Assembly: GCA_037953745.1 (NCBI GenBank)
Contig: JBAKBP010006541.1
Location: 1 to 64,000, forward strand
Origin: Lithodes maja
Taxonomy: Eukaryota; Arthropoda; Malacostraca; Decapoda; Lithodidae
Direction: 5' to 3'
DNA: 64,000 bases
Positions within the stretch are counted from its first letter, which is position 1, and every line of letters starts with the position of its first letter. Below the pieces are notes generated by a model. It was not told the origin of the DNA and searched no databases. It was given only the letters and a program-made list of their open reading frames with translations. Positions 21,845-33,205 of the stretch are shown here, one piece after another. A program made the position numbers and the translations under genes.

Positions 21845-22812
21845 TTACACTACCCTGTCTTGGGTCTGGTTGACCCCGTTTTTTGAACGGAAATCCTTGA
21901 CTGCATCGTTCAGCAGACGACCAAGACGTGCAGCTCCTACTTCATTGAGATGTACACCATCTCCTGAAAACAAAGATTTATCATAGTAAAAATTATCCCA
22001 CGTGTCGACAAAGCCGATGTTCTCCTCCCTGCAGAGTTTGGCTAGTCGGCGATTTGTACTGGTAGCTATGTTGTAGAATCGGTTTTCTACATCAATCCGG
22101 GGAACAATTCCTGAAATTAAGATTCTATTAGATTTTTCCTTGAAGGACCTGATCAGCCGCCGGTACTTGCAAAGTAGTTCCTCTGACCGCGTCCGTTGGA
22201 CATCGTTAGATCCAACGTGGATGATGTACGTAGTGCTTGCGGGGGCGAGCCTGGAAACCTCTTCCAGAGCCGCAACAATGTCGTCCACGCCGCCACCTGG
22301 GATACAGAATCGCTTTCTGGTCCTGGGTGCCCTGGCGCAGAACTCGGTTAGTTGGCCACGGACCATGGAGTCGCCCACAAGCCGAACTTCTTCCATTTCC
22401 TCTTCCTCGTCAATAGCCAGAATTTTGAAGCGGTTTTGGCATGTTGTCGGGATGACCTTCCTGGGTACTGGTACTGGGATGGACATTGTTTCTCACTAAC
22501 TGAAAGTTGTCCTGGGGGGGAGTGAGAGTAGAGTCATTATTATTATCTGCAACATCTAAGGTAGCTGCTGGTGTGGGTACCGGTACTGTATGCACTGGAA
22601 TGGCGGTTGACATAGTAGTGGTTTCTTGGGCCGAGGGCACTCCTACGTTGAGTGTGGCAAATTCTTGAAGGGATTCAAGCTTCGTAGTCAGGGCATCGAT
22701 CTTGCGGTGAGCTGCATTCAATTCATCCGCAATCTTCTCTCGGAGCTGGCAAAATCTACAAATTTGGACATCAGTATCAACAAACATGGTAGGGCCAAAT
22801 TTACCGGAACAA
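21845..22812 (-). pseudogene. LINE ORF1 of copy 2, main part
   Basis: The esterase domain (VGDSMVRG, HVGSND, DGVHLN) and the zinc-binding N-terminal part from about SCSGKFG onward match copy 1. An extra base in a G run near 22463-22465 shifts the frame. The first eight or so codons (MAPQRTCT) lie 3.3 kb away at about 26076-26100 because the second-family LINE landed between them. Confidence 0.85.
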
Positions 22813-22815
22813 CTC

Positions 22816-25800
22816 TTACAGTTTCTTTCAGTAGATCCTCTGGAAAAAGGCAAACTATGCCTGTGTATCCAGCTCAGTACCAGTACTTGCACTGCTGCGG
22901 TTGTTCACGGTGTTGGCGGCGGCGGTAGCAGACGCAACATTTTTACTATTCTGTATTTTTGTTTTATAATCAAACTTCAAATCTTGTCTTCCCCATGCTT
23001 TATCAAGATTACTTTCAAACTCCCTTATTGATTCGGAATCGACTACATACTGGGGCAGTGCGTTCCACTCATTTACCACTCTATCACAAAATGAGTTCTT
23101 TGCCTTCTCAAGCCTATTTCTTTCTTTGTAAATTTTCTTAGAGTGTCCTCTCGTTCTTGTTCCCTCCCGCATCAAGAAGATACCTTCACACACATCCTCA
23201 TCGTACTTTCCTGACACTATCTTAAAAGTCTCTATCATATCCCCTCTCTTTCTCCTATATGCCAGTGTCGGAAGCCCCAGTGTCCTCAACCTCTGCTCAT
23301 AGCCCGCGTTCTTCAACGTTGGTACCAGCTTGCTAGCTCTCCTCTGCACTTTCTCCACTGCTTCTATATCCTTTACCATATATGGAGCCCACACCTGGTT
23401 TGCATATTCCAGGTGCGGCCTAACCAGCGCTGTATATAGATTCCTGAAGATTTCTTCGTCAAGTGACACAAATGTCCTCCTTATCAACCCTACAATTCTA
23501 TTGGCTTTGTTTATCTTTTCCGCTAAATGTTCTGAGAAATTTAACTTATTGTCTATCACTACTCCTATATCCTTTTCTGCACTCACTTCCTCCATCGCTT
23601 CATACATACTGTATCCTACCTTGTCTATCTTGCTGGTCCCAATCCGCATGTACTTGCATTTTTTTGGATGAAAAGGCATTAACCAATGCTCAGACCATCC
23701 CTTCATGCCCTCCACATCTCCTTGAAGCAAACCCATATCTTCCTTACTCCTCACTCTTCTATACAGTTTAGTGTCATCCGCATACAGGTATACCTCACTT
23801 CCATTAGTTATAACTTCAGGCAAGTCGTTGATAAATATAACGAACAGCAGTGGTCCCAACACAGATCCCTGAGGTACCCCACTTGTAATTTCCCTCCACC
23901 CCGAGCCTATTCCATTCACCAGTACCCTCTGTCTCCGATCTTTCAGGAAGGCTTCTATCCATTTCACACATTTCTCCCCTATATTATAGCTTCTAACTTT
24001 CTCTATTAACCTTTTATGTGGGACCTTATCGAAGGCCTTCATAAAATCGCAATATACCACGTCTATTACATCACCATCTTCTAGAATTTGCATCCAATCA
24101 TCTACCACCTTAATTAGCTGTAGTACCGTCGACCTCCCCGGCAAGAATCCGAACTGTCTCCCACTGAAAAGTTGGTTTGACTTCATATGATCCATTATTC
24201 CTTCTCTAATTACCGTTTCCATTAGTTTACACACAACACTTGTCAAACTGACTGGTCTATAATTCCCTGGGTCATTTCTCTTTCCCTTCTTAAATATAGC
24301 TGTTATGTTCGCCTCTCTCCAGTCCATCGGGATTTGTCCTGTATTAAGATACCTCAAATAACATTTTCAATGGCTCTACTAACATCTCCCCTCCTTCCTT
24401 TATGATTCTTGGGTGTATCCCATCCGGTCCCGGTGACTTACTTCTGTTCATTTTTTCTATAGCCCTTCTTATTCTAGCATGGGAAAACTCTATTAGTTCT
24501 AGTGCCGGTGCCTGTTTGATGGGAATAGTAGGCACTGCATCCTCCGACTCCACTGTTAGTACCCCCCCAAAGTATTTCCCCAGCACCTCTGCTTTCTCCT
24601 TATCAGTCTCCGCTCTACTCCCATCATTCAACCCCCCCACCAGCTCTGGGATCCCTACTCTTCTTGTTAACTTTTCCTGAATGTACTTCCAGAATATTTT
24701 TGGATTATCCTTCACATTTCTAGCTATCTCTCTCTCCCTCTCCTTCACCCCCCTCCTTGTTTCCCACCTTATTTTATTGTTTATTTGTCTGCATTCCAGA
24801 TCCACTTCCTTAGCCTCTTTACTAGACCCCCTGTTCTTTTTTAACAATTTTAATCTTTCCCACAATCGTTTCTTTCTTCTAATCAATATCCAAAGCTTTC
24901 TTTTCATTGGCAATTCTGGGTTAGTTCTTTTCCTCAATTTTGTTTTATCCTTATATTCCCTTACTGGTACACTTTTGGATACAGCATTCTCCAGTTTGAC
25001 TCTAATTTTCCTCCACATTCCTTCAGCGTCTTCACCGTTCAAATAGTCCCCCCAGTCAATGTCCAAACACCGTCTCAGCAGCTCATAATCTGCTCTATCA
25101 TACATGTATATTTTTCTATTGCTTCTATTATCCCTCTCCGATTTAATGTTACAACTAAAGCTTATACAGGCATGGTCACTACGACCTATAGGGCTATCCA
25201 CATTAACATGTTCCACTATATCCTCTTCATTGCTAAAAATCAAATCAAGTACACTCCCCTGCGTCCCATCTCTATATCTTGTCATCTCTACAATATGTTG
25301 CGTTAAAAAACAATCTCTCACTTTCTCTATAAACTTATTTTCCAGGCTACCCTGTCCCGCTGGAGTAGTACAATTTGCCCAGTTGATCCTTGGCAAATTG
25401 AAATCTCCAATCAAAATTTTATATTTGTTCTCTCTATTATCTATCTCCTCCATTGCTTTCAGTAGGTTATCATCCTCTCCCCTGCTATTATTTGGGCTTC
25501 TATATATAGAGGCAATTAGAATTGATCCTCTTACACATTTTACTTCAATACACAAATACTCACAATACTGCTGTCTCATATCCACCTCATTAACCTTGAG
25601 CTCTTTTCTTACATAAATAAACAGTCCTCTTCCAACCTCTGCTCTAATAGCATTTCTCTCATATAACTCAAAACCCTCCAAACTATATTCCACCAGTTCC
25701 CTTTCAATTCTAACATTTTTTGGTCTTACTTCCTGTAGGGCTATGACATCAGGTTTTTCCTCTTCATCCTGCAACCTACATATCAGTTCTCTTTTCTTGT

Positions 25801-26073
25801 CCTGAGTAAACACATCCACATTACTAAACATAATCCTTAATCCATCTACCATTCCTTCAGCAATTACACCATCCCGCTCCTCCAGTCCGTACCCTACTCC
25901 CCTGTTAGCACTACTGGGTCTGCCTCTTTGTCTCCTGTCTCTCCCTGTGACACCTCCACCCCGTTCTCCTCCTCCGTCACAACTCTCATCACATTCTCTC
26001 CCCTCCCTGATCTCCCCCTCCTTTCTACTCTTATAAACCACTTCCTCACTTTTCCGTCCCTCACTCTCTAGAA
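22816..26073 (-). mobile_element. Second-family CR1-like LINE, 5'-truncated, inserted in copy 2 ORF1
   Basis: The insertion is defined by comparison with copy 1: ORF1 sequence stops after CTGCACGAG (minus strand, near 26074) and resumes at GAGTTGTTCCGG near 22815. A 12-bp candidate target duplication (26074-26085 and 22813-22824) matches at only 9 of 12 positions. The insert begins within or just before ORF2 and has no ORF1, as expected of 5' truncation during target-primed reverse transcription. Exact ends are uncertain by a few bases. Confidence 0.8.
22855..26073 (-). pseudogene. ORF2 of the second-family CR1-like LINE
   Basis: 26073-24344 carries the endonuclease (FSNVDVFTQ, ALQEVRPKN, IGDFNLPRINW, RSDHACISF) and the pre-RT region. 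24357-22855 carries the RT: NYRPVSLTSVVCKLME, FGFLPGRST, DFMKAFDKVPHK, TSGVPQGSVLGPLLF, catalytic YADDTKLY near 23785. The C-terminal part (LVRPHLEYANQVWAPY, EWNALPQYVV) is typical of CR1. A one- or two-base deletion near 24345-24357 joins the two frames. The N-terminal reading (RNEPARVLE) fuses into the host LINE, so the frame's apparent start at 26131 is not real. It is a different lineage from copy 1, with low identity across RT. Confidence 0.8.
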
Positions 26074-28199
26074 CTCGTGCAGGTTCGTTGCGGCGCCATG
26101 ACGATATAATCACAATATGCCTGAAAATCACACAAATTTATGTTAGCAAAATGGTACAATTAAAGCCTGAAAATCACAAAAAATGTATGTTAGCAATGTG
26201 ATACAATTAATTCCTGAAAATCACAAAAAAAAATTGTTAGCAATATGATAAAATTAATATGCCTGTAAATCACAAAAAATATGTTAGCAATAGAACACAA
26301 TTTATGCCTGAAAAAAACAAAAATTTATGTTAGCAGTATGACACAGTTAAAGCCTGAAAATCACAAATGGACTAGAAATTTGTTACAAAATTTACTGGAA
26401 AAAAAAAGTGGGAGAGGGTTAATGTAGCCTAGTGAAAAAACTGGAAAACAGTATACAGTACAGTAACAAAAAATATTTGTTAGCAATATGGTACAATTAA
26501 TGCCTGTAAATCAAAAAAATAATATGTTAATCACAAAAAGAATATTATGGCTGTAAATCACAAAAAATATGTTTGCAATAGAACACAATTTATGCCTGAA
26601 AATAAAAAAAAAAATTGATGTTAGCAGTATGACACAGTTAAAGCCTGAAAATTGTAAATGGACTAGTAATTTGTTACAAAATTTACTGGGAGAAAAAAAG
26701 GGGAGAGGGTTAATTTAGCCTAGTGAGAACACTGGAAAGCAGTATACAGTACAGTAACAAAATGGCGGGTGCCCAACTTCGAAAGGAGTTGAAGTAGGGG
26801 AGCTATCCCCCCGCCAAAGGCGGCTTTCTAGGGCCTTTCCTAGCTGATGCTGAGAGGATTGGGTTCTAGTCATGTGGTGATGGGCTGGTCTATCAGAGTG
26901 AGAGCTGAGCAATCTCTGCCATACCCATAGCTTACTCTGACTGTTCCTTTTACTTATATATCTTCTAGATCTCAAGTGACGGCGTCTTTTCCGTGGATCG
27001 ACCTCCCTACTGCCAACCTAAAAGTTGGCAGATTGGGAGCCAAAGCGTCACATTTTTCCCTTGCCCCTCAACTTTCCCTTCATAATTGCTGAGGGGCACA
27101 GGGCCTTGGGTGGGGCTTTGGTTTCCCGGGCATTTCCGCGCCCTCCTCAGCTCCCTGCCTTAGAGTGGCTTCGGTCACCTGGGTTTTGTTAGTGGTAAGC
27201 AGGGAGGGTTTTGTGGGGGCGCTCTATGGCCTTGGCCTTGCTCTGGACCTTGGGGCTGTTCGGCCAGGCAGCCTGGGGAACAACAACAACAACAACAACA
27301 GTAACAAAAAATATTGGTTAGCAATATGGTACAATTAATGCCTGTAAATCACAAAAAGAATATGTTGATCACAAAAAGAATATGTTAGCAATAGAACACA
27401 ATTTTATGCCTGAAAATAAAATTAAAATTATGTTAGCAGTATGACACAGTTAGGCTAAAGCCTGTATATTAGTTTATACAGTGGTCGACACAATAATAAT
27501 AATAATGGAGTTAGTAATATCCCTGGCAAGAGTGTGAGAGGCCTATTATGGTGACAAGTATCTGAAATGCGATTAATAAATAGGCTATCAAAAAGTATTA
27601 CAGTAACTAAATTATTCTAACCCAATATTAAAACTATCTTGACAAATGTTAGTGTGTGCGATTTATATAGATAACCAAGATAAAAAAGTTCAACCAAGTA
27701 CAGTATTGGCTAGACTTTGATATATAAAATACAAGAATAGGGTTTGTTTATGCGTACACAGGTGGCGCTGGTATCGGCGGCGTCTCTACTAACCTGACAA
27801 ATATAATTTTGAAAAACAAACGTTTATCAGTCAAAACTACAGTACAATGTCATGCAAGATAACTACTGGGTGGTTTGCTAAGCACTTAACTACAGTGAGG
27901 GCTAAAATATCTACAATAAGTGCTAGAACTTTATAATAATATGAAACAAGCAAATAGTTTGTTTACTTTAGAGCGTCGGTCGTCACTAACCGGTACAAAT
28001 GTAAACAAAAGCAGTCTCAATAAACAAACGTTTATCAGTCAAAAACACAGCAAAATTACATGCAAAGCAACTACAGGGCAGTTAAGCTAGTGCTTAGCTA
28101 CAGCTCATGCAAACAAATAAGGGGATGAGTAATGGAGTACTCAAGTTATGGTCAGATTTCGAGCAGCGAGAGCAAAGTGCTGTTGGCGGGTTGGCGCGT
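26074..28199 (-). other. 5' UTR of LINE copy 2 and its first ORF1 codons
   Basis: Contains the ATG (26098-26100, minus strand) and the same array of CTAAC, polypyrimidine and CAG units as copy 1, seen on the plus strand as CTG...GTTAG units. A SINE-like element splits the array at 26763-27297. The upstream half (27480-28199) matches 12493-13230. Confidence 0.8.
26763..27297 (+). mobile_element. SINE-like retroposon with (AAC)n tail and 12-bp target duplication
   Basis: A 535-bp insert begins TGGCGGGTGCCC and ends in a run of AAC. ACAGTAACAAAA flanks it on both sides (26751-26762 and 27298-27309). LINE copy 1 holds the empty site near 13380, with a single ACAGTAACAAAA on its minus strand. A B-box-like GGTTCTAGTC lies near 26870. 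A perfect hairpin CTGCCAAC...GTTGGCAG lies near 27012. No protein-coding frame is seen. Target-primed insertion by a LINE is inferred from the tail and the duplication. The family is unrecognised. Confidence 0.8.
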
Positions 28200-28218
28200 C
28201 GGGGGGGGGGGGGGGGGG

Positions 28219-28271
<53 letters not shown>
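28200..28271. repeat. Poly-G and (GA)n tract between two LINE copies
   Basis: About 20 G followed by about 50 bases of GA. On the minus strand it reads as (TC)n then poly-C, after the 3' end of copy 4 and before the 5' end of copy 2. Confidence 0.9.
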
Positions 28272-28275
<4 letters not shown>

Positions 28276-28541
28276 AAGGAGTACAAAGCAAATCAAGCAA
28301 CAACAGATCTAGTGACCCTTCTAGGTTGCTTGTCCTCCAAAACACTGAGGATCAAGTGTCCAAACAGTGGTTTAGAGTGGGTAAGGGAACATTGGAAAGG
28401 GAATTACTGCCCTGGAACTAATGTCCGTGGCAGGATTAGGAAGTTAGTAGGGGACAGATGGGTTAGTAACTGAGGGGGGGATAAAATAAAGTTATTCATT
28501 TACAAACGCAGTCAGTCGCGGGTTTGATGCGAGATATTTGT

Positions 28542-31373
28542 CTAGCGGAGTTTAAATGAATCAACGGTGATGCAGTCTATAACGTTTCGGGGAAGCCCAT
28601 TCCACAAGTTGACAACTCGATTGAAGAAGAAATTCTTAGATTCGTGTGAGTTAAAAGATTTACCAATAATTTTGCAACCGTTTCCCCGCGTGTAATTAGA
28701 TTGGTCGATAATGAAGTACTTACTACAGTTCATATTGTCGATGCCTTTGATGATTTTGAACACTTGAATTAAGTCACCTCTTAATCTGCGCTGGGTTAAA
28801 GGAAATAGATTTAATTCTCTAAGACGCTCTTCGTATGGTTTGTTCTTTAGGCTAGGTATCATTTTGGTAACTTTACGTTGAACTCTTTCTAGCTTGTTTA
28901 TATCTTTTTGGTAATAAGGGCACCAGGATTGAACGCAGTATTCCAGAAGAGGGCGGACTAAGGAATTGTAAAGGGTTAGGATAACTTCTTTGGATTTATG
29001 CTCAAATGACCTGCCTATAAAGCCAATTATTTTGTTTGCCTTCTTAACAACTTCTGAACATTGTTGACTCGGTTTTAGGTTACTCGATATTGTTACTCCC
29101 AGATCGGTTTCTCTGTTTACATTCTTAAGCTGAGTGCCATTCATCGAATAGTTTGCTTTCTCATTTAGGTATCCGATATGTAGTACTTTACATTTATCCG
29201 CATTGAAACTCATTTGCCAAATTTGGGCCCAACATGACAATTTATCTAGATTGTGTTGCATATCGTCAACTTGTTCTTTTGAGAGTACGCTATTTGCAAT
29301 TTTTGTATCGTCAGCAAATTTTGAGATTGTACAGGTGAGACCCTCATCTATGTCGTTGATGTAAATTAGAAAGAGAATTGGTCCTAGTACCGATCCCTGG
29401 GGTACCCCGCTACTTACATTGGTCCATTTAGATGCCTTACCGTTTATGACTACTCTTGCTTTCTGTCGCTGAGCCAACTTTCTATCCATTTCAACACACC
29501 GTCTTGTATTCCATGCGCTTTTAGTTTTAACAGTAAACGTTTGTGGGGAACTTTGTCAAAGGCCTTTTGAAAATCAAGGTATATAATATCTACAGCTTTA
29601 CTCTCATCGTAGAGGTTGAGGATATCGTGGAAGAAGTCTAAGAGGTTTGTTAAACAGGAACGTTTTTTACGAAAGCCGTGTTGAGTATCTTTAAGTATGT
29701 TATTTTCCTCTAAGTGATTTACGAGTCTGTCTCGTATGACCGTTTCTAGCATTTTACATACAACTGGGGTTAAGCTAATTGGACGATAGTTACTGGGTAG
29801 GGATTTGCTGCCTTTTTTGAATATCGGTGTTACGTTGGCTACCTTCCACTGATCAGGCATAGTTCCAGACTGCAAGGATTTATTGAATAGTAATGTCAGT
29901 GGTTTGGAGAGCTCATCCTTAGCTTCCTTTAGAACTCTAGGCGAGATTGTATCAGGTCCTGGCGTTTTATTTACCTTGAGTTTATCTAAACAATTCAATA
30001 CTTCTCTCTCTGTAACGGTGATATTGCTTAAAACATCTGAATTATCAATCTGAATCGGCGATGGTGTAGGGATATCACTGAGGTCTTCTGTTGTAAAAAC
30101 TGATGCAAAAAAGGTATTCAGGGCATTACTCATTTGTACTTCTTCTTTGGTGTATTCTCCATTTTCATCGACTAACGGTCCAACAGTTGAAGTAACTACC
30201 GGTACTTTTTTCTTTCTGATATAACTATAGAATTCTTTCGGGTTTGTTTTACTTTGATTCGCAATATGTAACTCTAAGGTCTTTTTACTTTGCTTAATTA
30301 ACTTTTTGGCTTTGTGTCGTAGCTCTACAAATTTCACCCGTTCTTCGTCATTTTGTGAGGATTTTAATCTATCATTAGCAAATTTTTTAGCAAGCAGGCA
30401 GTTTGAAATATCTTTATTCCACCATTTGGGCTTTATTATGGCCTGGACGCCGTATTTTCGATGGTATGCAGTCTTGCACTGCTTTTAGGTAAGTGGTTTC
30501 GAATAACTTCCAAGATGTATTTATGTCGTTATTGTTAATTAAAAAGCTCCAGTCAGTTTCTTTAAACATAGCTCTAAGTTTATGGAAGTTTGCTTTCTTG
30601 AAATTAGGGACTTTTTCGATGCTACTATTTGGTTCGTTACTAGTAAACTTTAAAGTGAAAATTATTGTACGATGGTCGCTGTTACTGAATTCATCACCAA
30701 CATTCAAATTCTCTATTAATTCTTCTTTTGTTGCAAGTACAATGTCAAGAACGTTATTACCACGGGTTGGCGTTCGAACAAATTGATAAAGCGAATTCTC
30801 TTGCAAGTTCGTATACAAGTCATGTCCGGAGTGTGAAGTAAGAGTATCGCCCCACTTGATCACAGGTAAATTAAAGTCGCCAAAAATTACGGTATCTTGT
30901 GAGTTACTTACATCTGCAATTTGTTCGTAAATTTCTCGGTCAGTTTGCACTGATTGAGCTGGAGGTCTGTATATTAATGCAAGTATTATTTTTGTACCTT
31001 TATTATTCTTTATTAGCACAAAAGATGCGTCGACGTTCACAATTTGAGGTTTTGACAAGAGGGTAGGGTTAAGACTTTCTTTGATATAAAGTAAAACGCC
31101 ACCTCCATTTCGATTTATTCGGCTTTTCTCAAACATTACATAACCGGGAAGTGAATACTCTGCTAAAAAGTCTCTATCTTCTGTATTGAGCCAAGATTCT
31201 GTTATGCCAATCACATCATAATTTTCTGTAAACACTAGCTCCTCTAAATCTGAAAATTTATTGCGTATGCTACGAGCGTTTGCATAGAAAACCTTTAAAT
31301 TTGTTATTTTAGAACTCACGGAATGCTCTTTAATAATATTTTTGGTTCTTGTCGGATCTACATTTATGTTCAT
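28542..31373 (-). pseudogene. LINE ORF2 of copy 4
   Basis: 31373-30414 is the endonuclease (NARSIRNK, GITESWLN, FGDFNLPV, NSDHRTI). 30337-29450 is the pre-RT and RT fingers. 29489-28542 is the RT palm and C-terminal region (SGVPQGSVLGP, FADDTKIA). Breaks: a small deletion near 30432 (GGCTTTATTATGG, against the longer GGCTTATCATTTTGG of copy 2), a base loss near 29456, and another near 28545 that removes the normal C-terminus. Unlike copy 1, this copy has an ATG near 31373, ahead of the endonuclease (MNINVDPTRT), giving a possible ORF2 start. Confidence 0.8.
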
Positions 31374-31455
31374 GGCTGTCCTCGGTCCTCGCTGTCTTCG
31401 GTCCTTATCGCTGGTGGTCCTCGGTTGCCTCTGTTTTTTCTTGGCGTTGGATGAT

Positions 31456-32045
31456 TTATGTCACTGCTGCTTCTTCTCGGATGGCGTTTTTTGATCCATG
31501 GCTGCGGACTGCTTCGTGTAGGAGACGACCCATGCGTGCTGAACCCACAGGGTTTAGATGAGTGCCATCCTTGCGGAACAGAGTAGGCTGGTTGTAGAAG
31601 TTGTCCCAGAGGTTGATGAATTCAACTTCTTCCCTCAGACACAAATATTTTAGTCGGCTATTTGTGCTGAAGGCCTTGTCGTAGAATTTGTCAGGTGCGT
31701 CGATCTTGGGGAGAATGCCTGAGATGATGATATTCCTTGACTTGTTTTTGTAGTGCTGGATCATCTTGCGATATTTCTCCATCAACTCTTCGGATCTGGT
31801 GCGCATGACGTCATTTGAACCAGCATGGATGACAAAAAGGGTATTTTCATTTGCATCCTTTGTGGTATCTTCGAAGGCTTCCACAATGTCGTCCAGTCCA
31901 GCTCCTGGGATGCAAAATCTTTTTCGTTGATTTGGGACTCTGTCGCAGAACTCTTCGACCTGTCCTCGTAGGATGGAATCCCCAACGAGCCTGGTCTCTT
32001 CTGGTTCGTCTTCCATCTCTACCAATATCTCAAATCTGTTTGACA

Positions 32046-32046
<1 letters not shown>
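31456..32046 (-). pseudogene. LINE ORF1 of copy 4, esterase domain only
   Basis: From the ATG at 32046 (MSNRFEIL) about 197 residues remain: LVGDSILRG (Ser block), HAGSNDVMR (Asn block) and DGTHLNPVG (Asp/His block), so the SGNH catalytic set is complete. The zinc-binding N-terminus is absent and the open frame upstream is only Ser-Leu repeats from the microsatellite. Identity to copy 1 ORF1 is moderate, indicating an older or separate subfamily. Confidence 0.75.

Positions 32047-32051
<5 letters not shown>

Positions 32052-32125
<74 letters not shown>
32052..32125. repeat. (GA)n microsatellite at the 5' edge of LINE copy 4
   Basis: About 74 bases of GA. On the minus strand it is (TC)n immediately before the truncated ORF1. 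Confidence 0.9.
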
Positions 32126-32127
<2 letters not shown>

Positions 32128-32385
32128 AGTGGAATCCAACATGGAGGATATTGGCCGATCTCTTGTTACTATAGGGTCTCTACTTCTTCCTATAATCCAA
32201 CTCTTTCATTACCTCCCCAGTGGTAGACCTTGGGGGGTGTACAGTAAGTGGAGTACCGGTACTGTGGGATCGGCTCACCATTGATAATATGTGTACTGAT
32301 ATAAATTATATTGATCCTTGGCCCCACCCTTAAACAAAAACAATTACGGTATAAGATATACTCCATACATTATTATTATTATTAG

Positions 32386-32436
<51 letters not shown>

Positions 32437-32815
32437 CGTGTATATATATTTGTGTGTGTGTGTGTGTGTATAAACCTTAACATTACTATATATTTTATAA
32501 GGCTAAGATAATACATATATTATACAGTATAGGTTACTCGAATTTTACCAAATAGTAAATTACGATATATCCTCACAGACCGCCATACTAAAACACTCTT
32601 ACACTGTTTTGCAATCCTGATCAAAAGTTCTAATTATATCCAGTCAATCTGTGTGTGTCTGTCTCCTAAAAAGTAATTAGAACACTGAATAAATACAAAC
32701 AGTCATGGCAATGCATTCTTGTCTAGAAGTGTGGTTAAGTTCAGCATTGACTAAATCATACCCACGTTAGTCAGCTTACATTAATGAATATTGCATCAGT
32801 ACGAGTGTTAAGGTA
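32126..32815. other. Noncoding stretch with (TC)n and (GT)n runs
   Basis: Contains (TC)n at 32392-32427 running into GT-rich repeats to about 32470 and a short ATT repeat. No gene or element termini recognised. Confidence 0.6.
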
Positions 32816-33152
32816 CAGTCAGAAATCGCAATTTCTGAGACACTTTGATAGGGCCCATGTGGAGCGCATTGTTTCTGGACGACACCCCACTTTAACTATC
32901 ACAAGGCCGCATACCTATGACCACACGTGTCGAACCAATAGATGCTTCACTCAGTCTGCCATGTAACACTATAATGCTGCTGCGATGCTATGATCCGCAT
33001 TCATATATTTTTGGATATACAAATGACAAAAATACCTTTATTACATTCCCTTACGTATCTACAGTAAATACGGACACGAATATTACCATAGGTTTTAACA
33101 CATATTTAATGAAAATAAATACTTCCACATTGCACAGTGAATTAACAGGATT

Positions 33153-33205
<53 letters not shown>

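Larger units (their letters stand above)
18760..28199 (-). mobile_element. CR1/L2-like LINE, copy 2, with two nested insertions
   Basis: A second copy of the copy 1 family on the opposite strand, with the same 5' UTR, ORF1, ORF2 and 3' UTR at very high identity. A second-family LINE interrupts ORF1 at about 22816-26073, and a SINE-like element interrupts the 5' UTR at 26763-27297. Removing these gives an element of about 5.6 kb, the same as copy 1. Its 5' edge meets a poly-G/(GA)n tract, which in turn adjoins the 3' end of copy 4. Confidence 0.85.
28272..32051 (-). mobile_element. CR1/L2-like LINE, copy 4, diverged and 5'-truncated
   Basis: Same family as copies 1 and 2 by ORF2 and the 3' UTR (CTTTGTACTC repeat), but clearly diverged in ORF1 and the endonuclease. 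The 5' UTR and the ORF1 zinc-binding region are missing: ORF1 begins within its linker directly after a (TC)n tract (32052-32125, GA on the plus strand). Several single-base deletions break ORF2. Confidence 0.85.

Noticed and set aside
25104..25616. 170-codon plus-strand hydrophobic frame suggesting a membrane protein
   Set aside because: It is the exact antisense of the endonuclease region of the second-family LINE.
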